A stretch of 64,000 nucleotides of DNA from Neurospora tetrasperma FGSC 2508 (GCF_000213175.1 NW_009799179.1:9521117-9585116); one strand, 5' to 3'. Positions 22,725 through 35,513 are shown, numbered from the stretch's first letter. Notes: generated by a model not told the origin, from the sequence alone. Numbers and translations: made by a program.

Positions 22725-23267
22725 TATGGCTTGTGAATTGGAGGTGAGTTGCGGTGAATTGAGCTGTGCGGTGGGCGCAATGGGTGGTTGAAGAGGGAGG
22801 AGGGAGGGAGGAGGAGAAGATCAAAGAGTTGTCGCATTTTTCGTGACGGGGATTTCCATCTCAGGTGTGGAAATTCCCTTCAGGCCTCGAACGCGGGGCA
22901 GATCCCACCCCGGATTTTTAGGGGCTCGGCGGGCTGTTACGGCGATCATCCAGTGGAGGGCGGTCCATCCCGCTTTTAGTGACGTTCATGTCCGCTGCGT
23001 CCCCTACAACTTTAACAGTTGGTGCAGGGGTCTTATTGGGGTGCCCCTGAGTTCATGTAAACAGCAACACGGCGGGCATAAGAACGACGGCAGCGTATCG
23101 TGGCTTGAGGCTTAGGTTTAGACTTCATGATTGTTACATCCTGTGATATCATTGAGTTATCAAACTATAGCAGCCTTCGAGTTGCAAATGGTGCCTTTCC
23201 TTTCCCCCATCGAGCTCCGGTCAAATTACGCCAATAATCGCTACCACCAGAGTGTGTAAGTGCCAAG

Positions 23268-24614
23268 TCATTTTGTTGGTGAAGACTGAGAATCTTCAGG
23301 ACCCCAGTCGGAATCTGAGGCTCTTGGGGAGTACATAAACTTGTACATGTGAGCCTCATTGGGAGGTGGATCGCCCGGCGACATTTCACCAGCGCTACTT
23401 GACGTTGGTGTAAGCACCGTTGTGCCGTCGGATGACGAGTCCTCGTCTGTGTCAACCCCCACCGCCGATTCCGAGTTCAATTTTGACGTCTCGACATTAT
23501 CCATGTTTCTTTGAAGGGTTCCCTCAGTACTGGGTACTGTCTTCTGGTCCAAGGGTCCTGTCTTATCAATCATTTGCCTGCTTTTCCTCCTAGCGGCAAT
23601 GGACTGTCCTTCAAGTTTGCTGAGGTCGGGAAGAGGCTTGGAATGAGAGATTGAGATCATGTCCAGACCTATCACAACCTCTGTACCATTAGACTGTCTC
23701 TCCTTGGTTTCTTCTGCCGTCGGGACCTCGGTCGTGTTGTCGTTGGCTTCGTCCCGTTCTCGATCTGGCTGTCTGCCGTTATTATTGCGCTTCCCCTCGT
23801 CCTTGACTGATTCGTCTTTGACATTCCCCCTTTCATCATCTGTCCAACTCTCTCTCGATATCACGTCATCCTCTTCCTCCGTATCTTTCTCATGTAGACA
23901 TACTCCGTCCCTGACCGCGACTTTTTCGTCCAATTTGGCCATAAAATCTACTAGGTACCCTTGCATTCCTGCTCTTTCATCCGTTGTTTTCATATCGTCC
24001 ATGTTCCTGGGTTTCTTGATCCTCACTCGTCTTGTCGTCCCAGTCGGTAGTCCTGTGCCTTTTCCACTCGCCATCCGCTCACAGTCCCCTAACCGCCGCC
24101 TCAAGAACCATTCAACCGAGTGACGGCCATGGCCACTCTTTTTGAATCTCTTTAATGCCTCCTTCAGCATTGCATCCCATTTGTCGACATCTTCTGAGTC
24201 TCCTTCGCTCTCTTCTCTGTTCTCGGTCGGTAGTGTTGTGAGCGGCTGTGGTGCGGTGGACGACGAGCTTGACAAAAGGCCTGTTCTCAAGAGCCAAAAG
24301 TCCTCCCTGGAGCGATATATTGTGCAGGCGCGGTTGTGAGGGTAGTAGAGGGTGATTTCGTAAAGCGGAGACTCGTCTTTATGGTTTTTGGATTCTGACT
24401 TGGGCTTGTCCTCGCGCTGGGGTTGGGAATCCGAGTCTGGCGTGGAGTTGTCCTGAGGTCGAACAAGAGTGGCTATCGGCAGTGTTCGGGTGCCATTGTA
24501 GCAGTTGTGGTTTTTCTGGGTGTGTAGCTGTGGCTTGAGCCTTGTCTTGGAACGACATTCCGGTGTCTTGGAGGTTCCCTCCAGGTCGGGCAAGAACATT
24601 AGTGGGACCAGCAT
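23268..24614 (-). CDS. Uncharacterised protein with PX-like segment and disordered tail
   Basis: A single exon encodes 448 aa. I do not recognise a named family. Residues 84-180 resemble a divergent PX domain: a beta-strand start (LYEITLYYP), an R-[ST]-[RK]-E-D-F block (SREDFWLLRTGL) and a final helical stretch (SVEWFLRRRLGDCERM). The usual PX proline-rich loop is replaced by a Ser/Thr/Glu-rich insertion. The rest is highly charged and probably disordered, with acidic and basic patches and many S/T-P sites. If the PX reading is right, it would bind phosphoinositides on endomembranes; that is inference. Codon use and lack of stops over 1.3 kb on this strand support a real gene. The start at 24614 is the first ATG. 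Confidence 0.7.
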   Translation of the reverse strand: MLVPLMFLPDLEGTSKTPECRSKTRLKPQLHTQKNHNCYNGTRTLPIATLVRPQDNSTPDSDSQPQREDKPKSESKNHKDESPLYEITLYYPHNRACTIYRSREDFWLLRTGLLSSSSSTAPQPLTTLPTENREESEGDSEDVDKWDAMLKEALKRFKKSGHGRHSVEWFLRRRLGDCERMASGKGTGLPTGTTRRVRIKKPRNMDDMKTTDERAGMQGYLVDFMAKLDEKVAVRDGVCLHEKDTEEEDDVISRESWTDDERGNVKDESVKDEGKRNNNGRQPDRERDEANDNTTEVPTAEETKERQSNGTEVVIGLDMISISHSKPLPDLSKLEGQSIAARRKSRQMIDKTGPLDQKTVPSTEGTLQRNMDNVETSKLNSESAVGVDTDEDSSSDGTTVLTPTSSSAGEMSPGDPPPNEAHMYKFMYSPRASDSDWGPEDSQSSPTK

Positions 24615-26653
24615 GTTGCTTCTCGCGTAGGTAGTCTGTGGTTGTTGGTGAAAGGAGGTGAAGGATATCTCAGGATAGATATTTGAAGGTGACCGAATCG
24701 GGTATTAAGATTAGAACATGGGGTGGGTTTCCAAGAATAAGCTCGCTTGGTGGAAGCGAAAAGAGGCAAGAAGAAAAAGAGCGAAAATAAACCTCAGTGT
24801 AACAGCGATGATATAAGTATATGCGGATATCGCAAGTGTCCCACTATGTGCAAACCCAGCAATCAACTAGTTTTGGGACTTGATCACCAGATCCATCCCG
24901 TGATGTGTGCTAGAACAAGGCTTCGTTCCAACCGGGAGTGGTTCCCGGATGGTTTGCTGGCAACACAAGCGGTATCAAGAGCAAACCGTAAGGTGGCACA
25001 GCATAGGTACGGTTCAGGTGGCTTCACAAAGAGCGTGTCTCGCAAGGCTGCTTGATCTGACGAACCAGAAGCGGACAACGGGGACGGTTTGGCACGGTAG
25101 AGCTGACATATTCACCTGAAACGAACTATTTGGCTAGAGCGACGCTGACTATGCCCCATGAGGGTCACTGTGATTCGTGGTAACCAGAGACCGATGATAC
25201 CGCCTTTTTCCCGCCATTCAGTAGATTGAGCGAGCATTGGTCCAATCAGCACTTTGGATTTCTGGTTGGTATGTCTTTAACAGGCCAGTCGGTGGTGTGG
25301 GAGACGATGTCGTCAAGTGGAACGGTGTCGAGTTGCTTATTGCGGCTCGGGGTTCCATTCATAGTCCATGGTTGACGGGAAATCATTCGGTAAAGGGTCC
25401 GTCAGACAAATTGGGGGTTCTGGATGTTGAAGCACAGGATGGTGGTGAGATGTTCTGGACTTCGTTGTGATCTAGGCAGCTCGTGATGTTGAAGTTGAAA
25501 CAAAAAAAAGAGGATACGATGGAGGGTCACCGTTGAGTGGCAATGGACTCACCATCAACAAAATCGGATATAGCGTATTCCTACTCCAAAACCCCAACCC
25601 CTGCCCCTCTGAAACACCACCTATGGAGCTCTTCCTTGCAGTTTAATGCGACTTGAGCACATGGGGTCGTGCAACCCCGCAACTCCAGGCTCTCCGAGTA
25701 CCTACGTACCGCTATCAAGGGAATCCGTTGCCCGGCTCTCCGTGTGAGTGATAACACCATGATACGTCTGTTTTGTTCCACAATCACAAAGATCTGTTGA
25801 ACATGATCACCGACTTCGACATGGGTTGTCCGGTGTTTATCTGTGTACTGAGTCTCAAAAGGAACTGACATAATAGTGCAGAGGGAGTGTTGCTAGGGCG
25901 TCCAATCAAGGAACCTCGTGCGCTACTTACTAATGCAGCACGAGAGCTCACAAGCATGTTGCCTGTGCCTGCGTGATCACTAGCAGATGCGTTGTGAGAA
26001 ATGTGATTCTGATTGGGAAAGAAATATATCTCGACTTTGTGTGGTCAACACCAAGGTCGTTTCAACTTGACATTCACCACCACCACAAGCAGCTTGCTTT
26101 TCCATCGAATCTTGTTTAGTAGAGATTGCTGATTTCAAGTGGAATTTCCCTCATGTCCAATGTCCATACACTACCTACCTTGGTCATGAACGAGCAGATA
26201 AGATAGTGAGGTGTTGTCTGCGCCTTCGGACCCAAGCTCCCAGCAAAGGGAGCGAAAGTGGAAAGTGGACTGCCATGGTGGACCCCTACCTATGCATCCC
26301 ATCCCTGCCAACCTTTGCATTGAGGTTGCCCTCTCTTCCATCCTTCACTTCCTCAGTTTATTCCCTTTGCACCTGCTCCAGCTTTGTTTTTCTGGTTTCA
26401 CTTTCTCCCTTTGATTGATTCGCGGAGCTCTCCAACTTCTTGTTGACATTCGTCAAAATCTCCATTCTCCCCTCTCTCTCCGCGTCGACAAACAGAGCTT
26501 TTGACCAAGGTCCTTGCTTTCTTGGTTAGCTTCTGTTATCCAAACCCCCGCCTCAAGATACTATCATAGCTATCTCTGCGCATCGCACTGGATCAAAACA
26601 TCGTCGCGTTTTTATCCTTTCCTCAGCAAGACTCAACATTGCCAACTGCAGCC
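24615..26653. other. Divergent intergenic region
   Basis: The upstream regions of the PX-like gene (minus) and the NTF2-like gene (plus) lie here, 2.0 kb apart. The pyrimidine-rich stretch at about 26300-26640 is probably the promoter and leader of the NTF2-like gene. No gene is supported. Confidence 0.5.
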
Positions 26654-28500
26654 ATGTCATTGCAAGACACATACAAGAGGTTCCTCGGTTCGCCAAACGC
26701 CGCGGCGCTCTCGGACGACGCCTCTCTACACTACATCACAACCACCACCAGCGTTGCCGGCGCATCCAATATCACCAAGCATCTCTCGACCGTCGCCAGC
26801 CAGGTGAAGAAGGAGAAGGAAACTGTCCTCTATGCCATTGAAGGCCAAGATGCCCTCGCCCTAGAAGTCAACACCTCTCTCGAGTTCCTCATTACCGGAG
26901 GCCCCTACCTCCCTGGTCTGGAAGATAACTACGTTGCCGATCGCAAGGTCAACTTTACTATTGTGAGTTACCCAAACTTCCCCTTCATAAGTTTCAGCCA
27001 AGTGCTAACCCTGTGGCTTGACAGTTCCACATCGTAACCTTCAACAGCGACGGCAAGATTACACAAATCCGACAGAGCTGGGACCAAGGCTCGCTTCTTA
27101 AGCAAGTCGAGGTTATTGGTAGGTCCGGTCGCAACTGGCCAATTCGCGACAGCAAGGATCAGATCAGCCTCATCACAAGATGCATCAAGGAAGGCGGCAC
27201 TCCAGCTACCGATAACCAAGGCTCCACGAGCACCCGTCCCAAGGTCACCAACGCCATGCGCGATCCTCATGCGTCACTTTCTCTGTTCGCTTCTCGTGAA
27301 GAGGTCGCAACCCCACCAGAGCCCGTTGTCTCTCCCTATGCTGGAAGCAAGCCACGCCAACGCACGTTTGAGGAGATTCTTGGAGATGAGCCAGTTGAGG
27401 ACCCCACCTCGCCCACTACTGACCGCAGTCGCTCCATGACTCCCGGCGTCGCCCCCAAGGCTGGTGCCTCGAAGCACTTCCAGCCCATCCGTCTCTTTGA
27501 GACGGATGAGAATATGCCCGAAGTACCCGATACACCTCAGTCAATCTACTCGGTTCAGCGCAAGGTGAAGCCCGATCCGACAAAGTACAAGCACTTCGAC
27601 TTTGCCGACGGTTCCGATCCCGCCGACGCACCCCAGCCTGGTGTTCCCTTCGACAAGAAGCCCAAGACCAAGCATGACAGCCAGTGGTCTTTCGATGACT
27701 TTACCACCCCCGAGAGGCCAGCTCCTACCCGTACCATTGTCAAAAGTTTCCTTGGCAGCGTTGACGACGAAGATCACCAAGGCCCTTCGACTCCGCAAAA
27801 CAAGGCACCACCGCGTAAGCTACGCCGTGATGACGAGACTCACTTTAGTGTTGGCAACGACGGCCCATCTCCCGAGATTCAGAAGAACAACCGCGGCGCT
27901 GGCACCAACGCGGCCTCCCACTTGTATGACGACAACCTCTTGAAAGCTGATGGCAGTGCGCCATCGCCGGTTGAGAAGAGCAACCGCGGCGCTGGCACAA
28001 ACGCAGCGTCGCACTTGTATGACGACGACCTCATTAAGGCTGATGGTAGTGCGCCATCACCTGCGCCTCGTCCGCTGAGCAACATCACCAACGCCAAGAA
28101 CAGGGAGAAGCACTTTGAGCCTCACTTTGAGATCTCGGACGAATCCCCTCGGGCTGAGAAGGGTGCCAACGGTCGCTCCAAGGCCAGCGAGAATCGCCAA
28201 GCGGCCCAACGTGGATTGGAAAGTCACTGGTCCATCGAGGACGAATCGCCCGTACAGAGAAAGGAGAATTCCAACACGGGCATTACCATTGCAGGTGATG
28301 GTATGGGCAGCAGAAAGGGATTTGAGGCTAGCACTGCTGTCAACAAGGGCATCACTATTGCCGGAGATGGCATGGGCGGCAAGAAGGGAACGCAGCGTAA
28401 CTGGCTTACTGAGGAGGAGGAACCTCAGGACATGCACCTCCAAAACCGAAATCCCGGCAAGAAGCAGACCTTGAAGTCTGACAACTTTTGGGACTTTTGA
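26654..28500 (+). CDS. NTF2-like domain protein with repeat-rich acidic tail
   Basis: Exons 26654-26962 and 27025-28500 give 594 aa. Residues 1 to about 170 form an NTF2-like alpha+beta barrel (SnoaL/NTF2 shape, with FHIVTFNSDGKITQIRQSWD typical of the last strands). The remainder is low-complexity and acidic, with repeated short motifs: QWSFDDF near 322, THFSVGND near 375, two copies of NRGAGTNAASHLYDD near 392 and 422, PHFEISDESP near 469, SHWSIEDESP near 503, two copies of GITIAGDGMG near 522 and 545, and a final NFWDF. The function is unknown to me; a scaffold or RNA/ribosome-associated role is possible but unproven. The 62-nt intron has donor GTGAGT, branch GCTAAC and acceptor ACAG. The ATG has good context (GCCATGT). 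Confidence 0.85.
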
Positions 28501-29888
28501 GTGGTCCTATTTGTGAAGGAGAAGAGTGGGAACTTGAGGGTTTCTGTTTAGTATACTGTCGTCATTTTGTTTTCTCGCACTTGATATCACCTGCTGTTTT
28601 CGTTTTTGTTTTTATTTCACTTTCTCGAGGAGGAGGGATGTCGACCACACTGCTCCTGGAGTCCCATGTTTGGAGAAAGCCTACCTTTGAATAACAGAGC
28701 CTCAAGGAATAGGAGAAAAGGGGTCCTTGGCCTGTGGAGAGGGAAGTTCGTTCTTCGAAATGAGGAAAGTCGTTTGACTTTGAAGTTTCTGGTTTATGGG
28801 AGACCCTGAGACTTTACGGTTACCAACATCAATACCCTACGAGCATGAGAGAAGATGGAACAGAAATGGACGATATGATGCGTACATGACTCTTTTTTTT
28901 GGAGGGGGGGCTTTGTTCTAGTAGGCAGGCAGGCAGATACACCAATGAATGAATAATACAAAATCAATCCATACGCAGAGTATTCCTTTCTTTAGCGTGT
29001 GACGAACTTTGTGAATAGAAGAAGAAAGGGAGAAAGGGGGTATGAGAGAGACTTTTATCCATGTATCAGGTAGTAGCCGGTGTGTGTATGTCTGTTGCGT
29101 GACTATTTTTTTTATTTTTTATAAAAGAGTTGCTTATTGTTTTTTGTTCTTTGGCTACCTACCATCATATGAGACTTACTACTTACTGTAGGTTAGGTTT
29201 TCAGTGGAACATGAGGTGAGAAAACTGGCGAGAAGAGTAATCACTTGTGGGAACTTCACCACCAGTTCGCTTTCACTGTGCTTTAACTTAACATTGCCTA
29301 CGATAAGTCTCTCTTCGCTCTTGATCATAACTTTGCATTATTCATCACCTACTTCTCAAGACAAGAAAGACACAAAAGACAAGACTTGGTAAAAAGAGTT
29401 TGGAGAAATCATAATATGTACATTGTACCTTTTCTACAAACACTCGAAACATTCCAGACAGGCTCCAATCAATGGCCCAACGCTCACTTCCCTTATACGT
29501 GATGGATGCCACTTCCATACCACCAACCAGAACCAGTAAGTAGTCCGGTACAAGTTACTCCGACAATTGAAACCTCCTCCGTCCGTACCTAGAAGTAGAT
29601 AGTGATGGGAAAAGAAGAAGAAGAAGAGAAAAAAAGACAACGCCGCCCCCCCTTTATGAAAAGTAGTAAAGATACGCCCCTATGAAAAAAAGGCGAGATG
29701 ATGCATGCGTGAATTCATACGTACGTACGTACGTTGCGTCGTTGTGGTTGTGAGTATAATGTCATCTCCCGTTTTTTTGTTTTTTTCCCCTCCCCGTCCC
29801 TTGAACAGATAAGCCACCATTCTCCTCTTTTCTGCCAATCATCCTCTCCAGCCTATCACCCACCATACCCCTTATCATGTCATGGGGT
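28501..29888. other. Convergent 3' intergenic region
   Basis: This holds the 3' regions of the NTF2-like gene (+) and polo kinase (-). It contains T-rich and A-rich tracts, GGCA repeats near 28923-28935 and a TACG repeat at 29717-29734. No gene is supported. Confidence 0.6.
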
Positions 29889-32800
29889 TCACCTCTTCTT
29901 CGCATTCTCATCGACTTCCTCCCCCAACTCGTCGGGCCTCCTCGGATCCACATACGCACTGAGTCTCGAATCACCCCACCTCGCTCCAATCGTGACCCAG
30001 ACATGCTTCATCGGGCCCGTGGCGTTCCTCGTCTCTCTGCAGCCCGTCCACCTTATTCTCTTCTCGCGTGACATGTCACTGTTTCCCAGTCCTCCGTTGG
30101 CGGACCACTCCTTGATTACGTCTCGGATGAACGTGATCTTCTCGCGGAACTGGTTGGCGGAGGGAATGTTCTGCAACGCAGCGGGAATTTCGGGGCGACG
30201 GCGGGAGGTGGAGGTGCTGGTGATAGTAGAGCGGGACGGGGACGAAAAGTTGAGGAGGGTTTGTAAGGGGTAGGAGAGGACGGAACGCTCGTCGAGGGCG
30301 GATTCGGAGAGGGAGCCGGTTTTGGAGAGGTGGGTGGCGGCGGACTCGGGGAGGTGCCAGAAGTGGCAGAAGGTGCCGGTGGAGTCAAGGACGATTTTGG
30401 TGTGGTCGGGGAAGTTGAACTATTATTACTATTAGCTGGATTTCAGCAGAGAAGGAAAGGGGAGGGCAACATACCTGGAAATGACCATCGCAAAACATCC
30501 AGCACCCAACGTCACCGAACCTCTGGTAAAACGTCACGACATCACTCGGCGCAACAGTCGGGTCCGTAATGGTCGGCATCCGAATTGGCGCATCATCCTG
30601 ATTGTCCGACTCTCGGCCATACTGAATCATGTAATTGGCAAACTTCTTCCACAACACAATCCGCTCCCTCTTTCGGTGGTCGTAGATATCCTTGCCCGCC
30701 GTAAGCTTACCCGTAGTGCCATCGGGGTTGACTGGGATATGAAAGTTCTGGGGCGAGACCCGAACACGGTTGATGCCGTCCTCGCCATTGTTTTCGTAAA
30801 AGTATACGCCCTCATTTTGGGGCAGGATTTGATGCCTGTCTGGATACCTAGGGTCGTCTCTGCGCTGGCAGTGACGTTCAGCACCATGGACGAGCACGCA
30901 AGCAGGTGGTAGCAAACCACTTCGGCTACCCTCCTGGGTAGGGATGCTACGAAGAATGCAACCGACACTGCCATCATTCAAGATGTAGCCCAAACCAAAC
31001 TTGTTGGTGTAATCAACCCACTTGACTACGATGTGAGGAGGTGATGGAGTCTTGTCCCGGGACGACACAAGAGCCATTGAGCGGGCGTTCAATGCCCGTT
31101 CCAGCTCTGCCTGCAGTCTGCGAAGCCTCTCAAGGACGATGTCAGGCTGCGTCCCTGGTACTGCCTCTTGATACTCGGCAGGACTGAAGAGACTCAGCTT
31201 GTCCTCTTGAGGCTTTTGCGATGTCGAGATTGGTACACTCCGCTGGATAGGAGCGGGCTCTTCAGCTGGCAACACCGCGGCCTGGCTTCTGGTTGTTGGG
31301 TAGCTGCGAGTGCTACGGGTCGTGGGTCGAATTGGCTGGGATCCTAATGCATCAGGAGCGGTCTCGGGCACTTCCCGCCTGCTAGACCGGGTGCGTAACG
31401 AAGTAGAGCTAGCACTTCTGAGCGCCGGCTCTGGAACTGTCTGCGACCGACCTAAGCTGCTGACCGTAGCGAGAGGGCGGCCTTGGGCCCTTTGTTGAGC
31501 CGCAAAACTCTGGGGTGGGACACGGAGAAGTCCTGTGGTGCCCCTGTTAGCGATGCTCGCCTGGGCGAGACTGTTGCTCAGGTCATCCACAACCGGCTTT
31601 TGAGGCTGTGAATGTATTACTCCCTCCATCCTGCTTCCGCCGATGTCCGCTAACGGGACGCGCTTCTGGGGTTGTTGTGACAACGTCAGCTTAGAGGCTT
31701 GCTGTTCGGCTTGCTGCTGCTGTAATAGACGAGCCCGACGTCTCGCCTCGGTCTTGATCTCGTCGTAGGGCCTGTAGACGATACCCTCGGCGAGCGGAAT
31801 AACAGGGGTAAGGCCGTTTGCCTCCTCCTCTGCCATCTCTCGCCAAATGTTCTTGAAGACAAACTGCTGTGTGCACCATGGACCCACACTGCACTCCTTG
31901 CACATCTCTTGCACATTGCGGAGGTTGTCTGCTTCCGCTTGAGGACCGGACAGAGGATCGTAGAAGGCGGGATTCTGTGGTGGGGAGTCTCGGAGTCTGG
32001 ACGAAATGTCGGAAGGTACGGGCATGTAGCCAGAGGTAAAGAAGGGATGAGAGACGATGGTATCAGGATCCGGTCTCATGTCTGCGTCTTGCAGCATGCT
32101 TGCAACAAGATCCTTGGCCTCCAGGCTGTAGTACTTTTGTGTAGCATCGGGCGACGGCCACTCGTAATCACGTTCTCTCGCGCGGCGGTAGATTTCGTCG
32201 GTCGTGGAAGACTGGAAAGGTGGTTTCGAGGTGAGCATAGCGTAGACTATAATACCCAGACTCCAAATGTCCACCATGTGGTCATGGCCCTTCTTTCCCT
32301 TTTCGAGAATCTCGGGTGCAATGTAGTTGGGTGTTCCGCATAGGGTCGTCCTCCTCATGATCTGCATATCCTTCCCGGTGAGGAGCAAGGCAGCCAGGCC
32401 AAAGTCACCAATCTTGGCGTTCATGTACTTGTCGAGAAAGATGTTGCCCATCTTGAGATCGCGGTGGATGATGCCCTTGGCGTGCATGTACTTGATGGCG
32501 CCAGCAATCTGGACGGTGTAGAAGCGCACCTCGGGTTCTGTCAAGCCTTTGCGGCGCTTGACCATGTCCATGAGAGAGCCATTGGAGCATAGTTCGAGAA
32601 CCAGATAGGTGCAGTTTTCAAAGGTAAAGGCGCGGTGGAACTGGACAATGTTCACATGTCGCATTTTGGAGTGGATCTGGAGCTCGGTCTGGAATTTCTG
32701 CTCCATTTTGGAGGCCATCTGGGCCTTGACGATCTTGAGGGCATATCGCTTGGAGCTTCCGATCAGCTTGCCGTCGTAGCAGATAGCGAAGCCGCCCTTT

Positions 32801-33009
32801 CCTAGGGGCTTGCCGACCTGGTAGATGGCGCCCTCTTTGCGGTCGGAGCTGGGGGGTTCGTTGACATGGTTCGGCGGGGGCGGCGGGTGGTCTTTGTCCT
32901 TGGAAGCCTTGAGCCCAGCAGCTGCCTTGGACTTTAGCTCATGGGCTCTCGGTCTCGCCGGGGCGTTAACATCTCTGGGGTATAGGGCGTCCATACCGAC
33001 ACCTCTCAT
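29889..33009 (-). CDS. Polo-like serine/threonine kinase Cdc5
   Basis: Exons 33009-30475 and 30419-29889 give 1021 aa. The kinase domain has the glycine loop GKGGFA (about 70-75), Lys92 (YALKIVK), HRDLK with Asp184, DFG at 202-204 and a polo-type activation loop TTLCGTPNYIAPE with Thr222 before LCGTP. A Gln/Ser-rich linker follows. Polo box 1 begins at HIVVKWVDYTNKFGLGY and polo box 2 at VVTFYQRFGDVGCWMF; the 55-nt intron splits the second box between CDGHFQ and FNFPDH. A C-terminal extension of about 100 residues follows. The kinase controls mitotic entry, spindle and cytokinesis. Start: the frame is open to 33042 and beyond without an ATG, so I use the first ATG, 33009; Met6 is possible and an upstream exon cannot be excluded. 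Confidence 0.92.
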
Positions 33010-34371
33010 TCCCACGACTTTCTCGAGCGCCTCGAGGATCACAGGTCGATCGATCGGGTATGTATTATTAGGAAGTCGTCGAGTTTGACGTCGGGGTCGT
33101 TGGCGGGGAGTCTCGTCCTGTTCGTCGGGTCATTCAATGCTGTGAATTATCTGAAAGGTCTAAGGAGTGGAGGTTCCACCTTGGTTAGAGACACAAAGTA
33201 AACAAAGCAAGGGGGTGAAACAGAGTGGAAAGGGACGAAGACCTAGGAAGCGCCAATTGTCTGTTTGGAAGAAGCAAAAACTCACAGTGGGACTAGTGAT
33301 GGTCAAGCACTGCTCGGCGGCCTGGGATCCGACGTATGTAGAGGTAAGCTAAGCCAGGTAGTATCATGAAGATGTTCGTCGTCGATTGATGATATGATTC
33401 AGCGCGGATTGACTCGGCTGTCGCGCTGGGAGAGGGTCGGAGGACGGAATAATTGGTGACGACGAAAACGAAGGTCGGTAGTAATTCATCCACTTGGTTT
33501 CCCAGGCTGCGCGCAGTGTCCAAACGCACTACTGTAGCCAAGGTACGGTACAGTGCGGTACCTTGCAAATAAATCAAACCAGGATGGTGACGACTTTGTT
33601 GCAAAAGTGGAGAGATCAAGGGAAGGTGGAAAGTGGAAAAGAAGGACGCTGAGTTCAGTTCGTTGTGTTGATTGAATTGCAAAACGGAAGTTGGTTGTTG
33701 CTTTGGAATGAATCCACCGTCCAAAATTGGCAAGCATGGAGCTGGAGACCTTTCGTTTTGTTTGTCCCTTTGCCAGTCAAGTCGCCAGGGCAACGGCGGG
33801 GACCCTCTCCAGCCCACTGCAGCCAAAGGGACCTGAACCTCCACTGTCGCTTGCCAAGCCAGCACCGCAGGGCGCCCACAGGTAGACCAGGGGGCCTGAC
33901 TCGCCCGGTTCAGTGGGGTGCTGTGCTGAGCTGGCTGGTTAGCGGCATCTTGACTCGACGTTAGGGTGCTGTTCACGCCAATCAATCCAATCAGGCAGCT
34001 GCTTGTCACAGTCAATGGAGCTTATCGATATGGAGGATGACGGAAGTCCTGGGATGCTGGAATTGTCCGTCATCCGAACTTTAAAGATTACCTACCCGGC
34101 ACTCTCCTTCAATGTCTCGTCACATGCGCCTGTAGTATAGAAACCATTGTGACCTACTCCAGGTTTTTCTGTGAACTTGGACAACAGCCATCACTTGGCA
34201 AACAACCTCTTCCACTCGTTGGCTCCTTGGCCAAACTCCCAATTCGTCCCAATTCGCGGAACCTCGGCATCGCCAACTCACCCACCAACGGCGGCAACGA
34301 CCGACCAGCGGTTTTCCCTGGTTAGAGGTTAGGTCTTACCTCCTTGGCAACACCTCACCTCAGACATCACC
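33010..34371. promoter_or_regulatory. Divergent promoter region, polo kinase / OPA3
   Basis: The polo kinase and OPA3-family genes are transcribed away from each other across 1.36 kb. On the minus strand a possible noncoding leader intron is visible (donor CACT-GTGAGT near 33290, acceptor TTCACAG near 33143), but it would not join to an ATG in frame. Nothing else is identifiable. Confidence 0.45.
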
Positions 34372-35182
34372 ATGGTCTCCCTTCCTCTCTTTAAGCTTGC
34401 CGCCCTCTTTGTGCGGCATATCTCCAAGTATGGCGCCGTATGTCCTCCCTCTATCCTTCCCTTCTCCTTGTCATGGGTAACCAAGTAACCTGACATGCTT
34501 CTTCTTCTTCTTCACCCAGAACCACATCAAGCACCAAGCCCATGAACACCCCAAATTCCGCGCCTTTGCCGCCAAGTATGGCCAGATGATGCACCAGCTC
34601 AACATGCGCCTGTCCGTCCTCGCCCTTCGAAACTCCGACGCCGAGCTGCGCGCAAAGGAAGCCAAAGAGAAAGCCGAAGCGCCCACCGTCAAGACAGAAG
34701 AGCAAGTGCGCAAAGAGTTGGAACTCAAAGCCAAGTACGGTGTCATACCAAAGGAGTCGCATGCCGTCAGGGAGCCTCCCAAGAGCATATGGAAGCGCAA
34801 GTTCAGGCCCTTGCCCGAGCCCAAGGCCGTCGACCTGTTTGCCGATGTCATTGGGGACGCCTTTATCTTGACCATTGCCAGCGCCCTGCTGCTCTACGAG
34901 TACTATCGGTCCTCGTCAAAGCCCGATCCAAATGTGCAGAGGATAAAGGATTTGGAGAAGCAGTTGGAGGAGGGAAAGAAGAGGGAGGACGAGTTCTTCA
35001 AGAGGGACGAGGAGAGGCAGGCGAGGTTGCAGGCTATTGAGGATGCGCTGAGGGCATACAAGGACCCAAGGACCAAGAAGCCCATCTATCCGCCGTCAGT
35101 GGCAGGCTCTGCAGATGAGTCGGACGAGGGCTTTGTTCTTACGAGGGTATTCTCGGGACTGACCGGGAAGTTGGGCTTCTAA
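34372..35182 (+). CDS. OPA3-family mitochondrial protein
   Basis: Exons 34372-34437 and 34520-35182 give 242 aa. The N-terminus (VSLPLFKLAALFVRHISKYG) and the following KHQAHEHPKFRAFAAKYGQ segment are the OPA3 signature. A hydrophobic segment (DAFILTIASALLLYEYY) lies near residues 160-177. A charged coiled coil (QRIKDLEKQLEEGKKREDE) follows near 190. OPA3 proteins sit in mitochondrial membranes and affect mitochondrial shape and lipid metabolism; the biochemical role is unsettled. The 82-nt intron splits the conserved N-terminal motif (GTATGT donor, CACCCAG acceptor), in phase 0 after residue 22. The length is longer than animal OPA3 because of the C-terminal coiled coil and tail, as in other fungi. 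Confidence 0.9.
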
Positions 35183-35513
35183 GTACGACTTGTGACCCTC
35201 GATGGTGAGGGACGGGCTATAAAGAAAGACGTACCCGGATCCTCTTGCGCTCCAGGCAACACGGCCGATCCAAGGGAGGAGCGACGACCAAAGGGCCTCG
35301 GAAACATCCAGCAGTTTCTCATCACAACTGACACGGCAGGCACGGCGGACTACAATACAGGAGGAGCATCTTAGACAGCATACCAGATACCTACAGTACT
35401 TAAAGCTAGACGATACCCTTTTCATTGGATAACAAACCACACCACTCTTCATCTCACCCTCTTCCCATCACCAACTCTCGCTCTATCTTACTCTTTTCTT
35501 TTCCATCTCCACA

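Noticed and set aside
22725-23267. Additional small gene between Sld5 and the PX-like gene
   Set aside because: Only overlapping short frames; the interval is accounted for by promoter and 3' regions.
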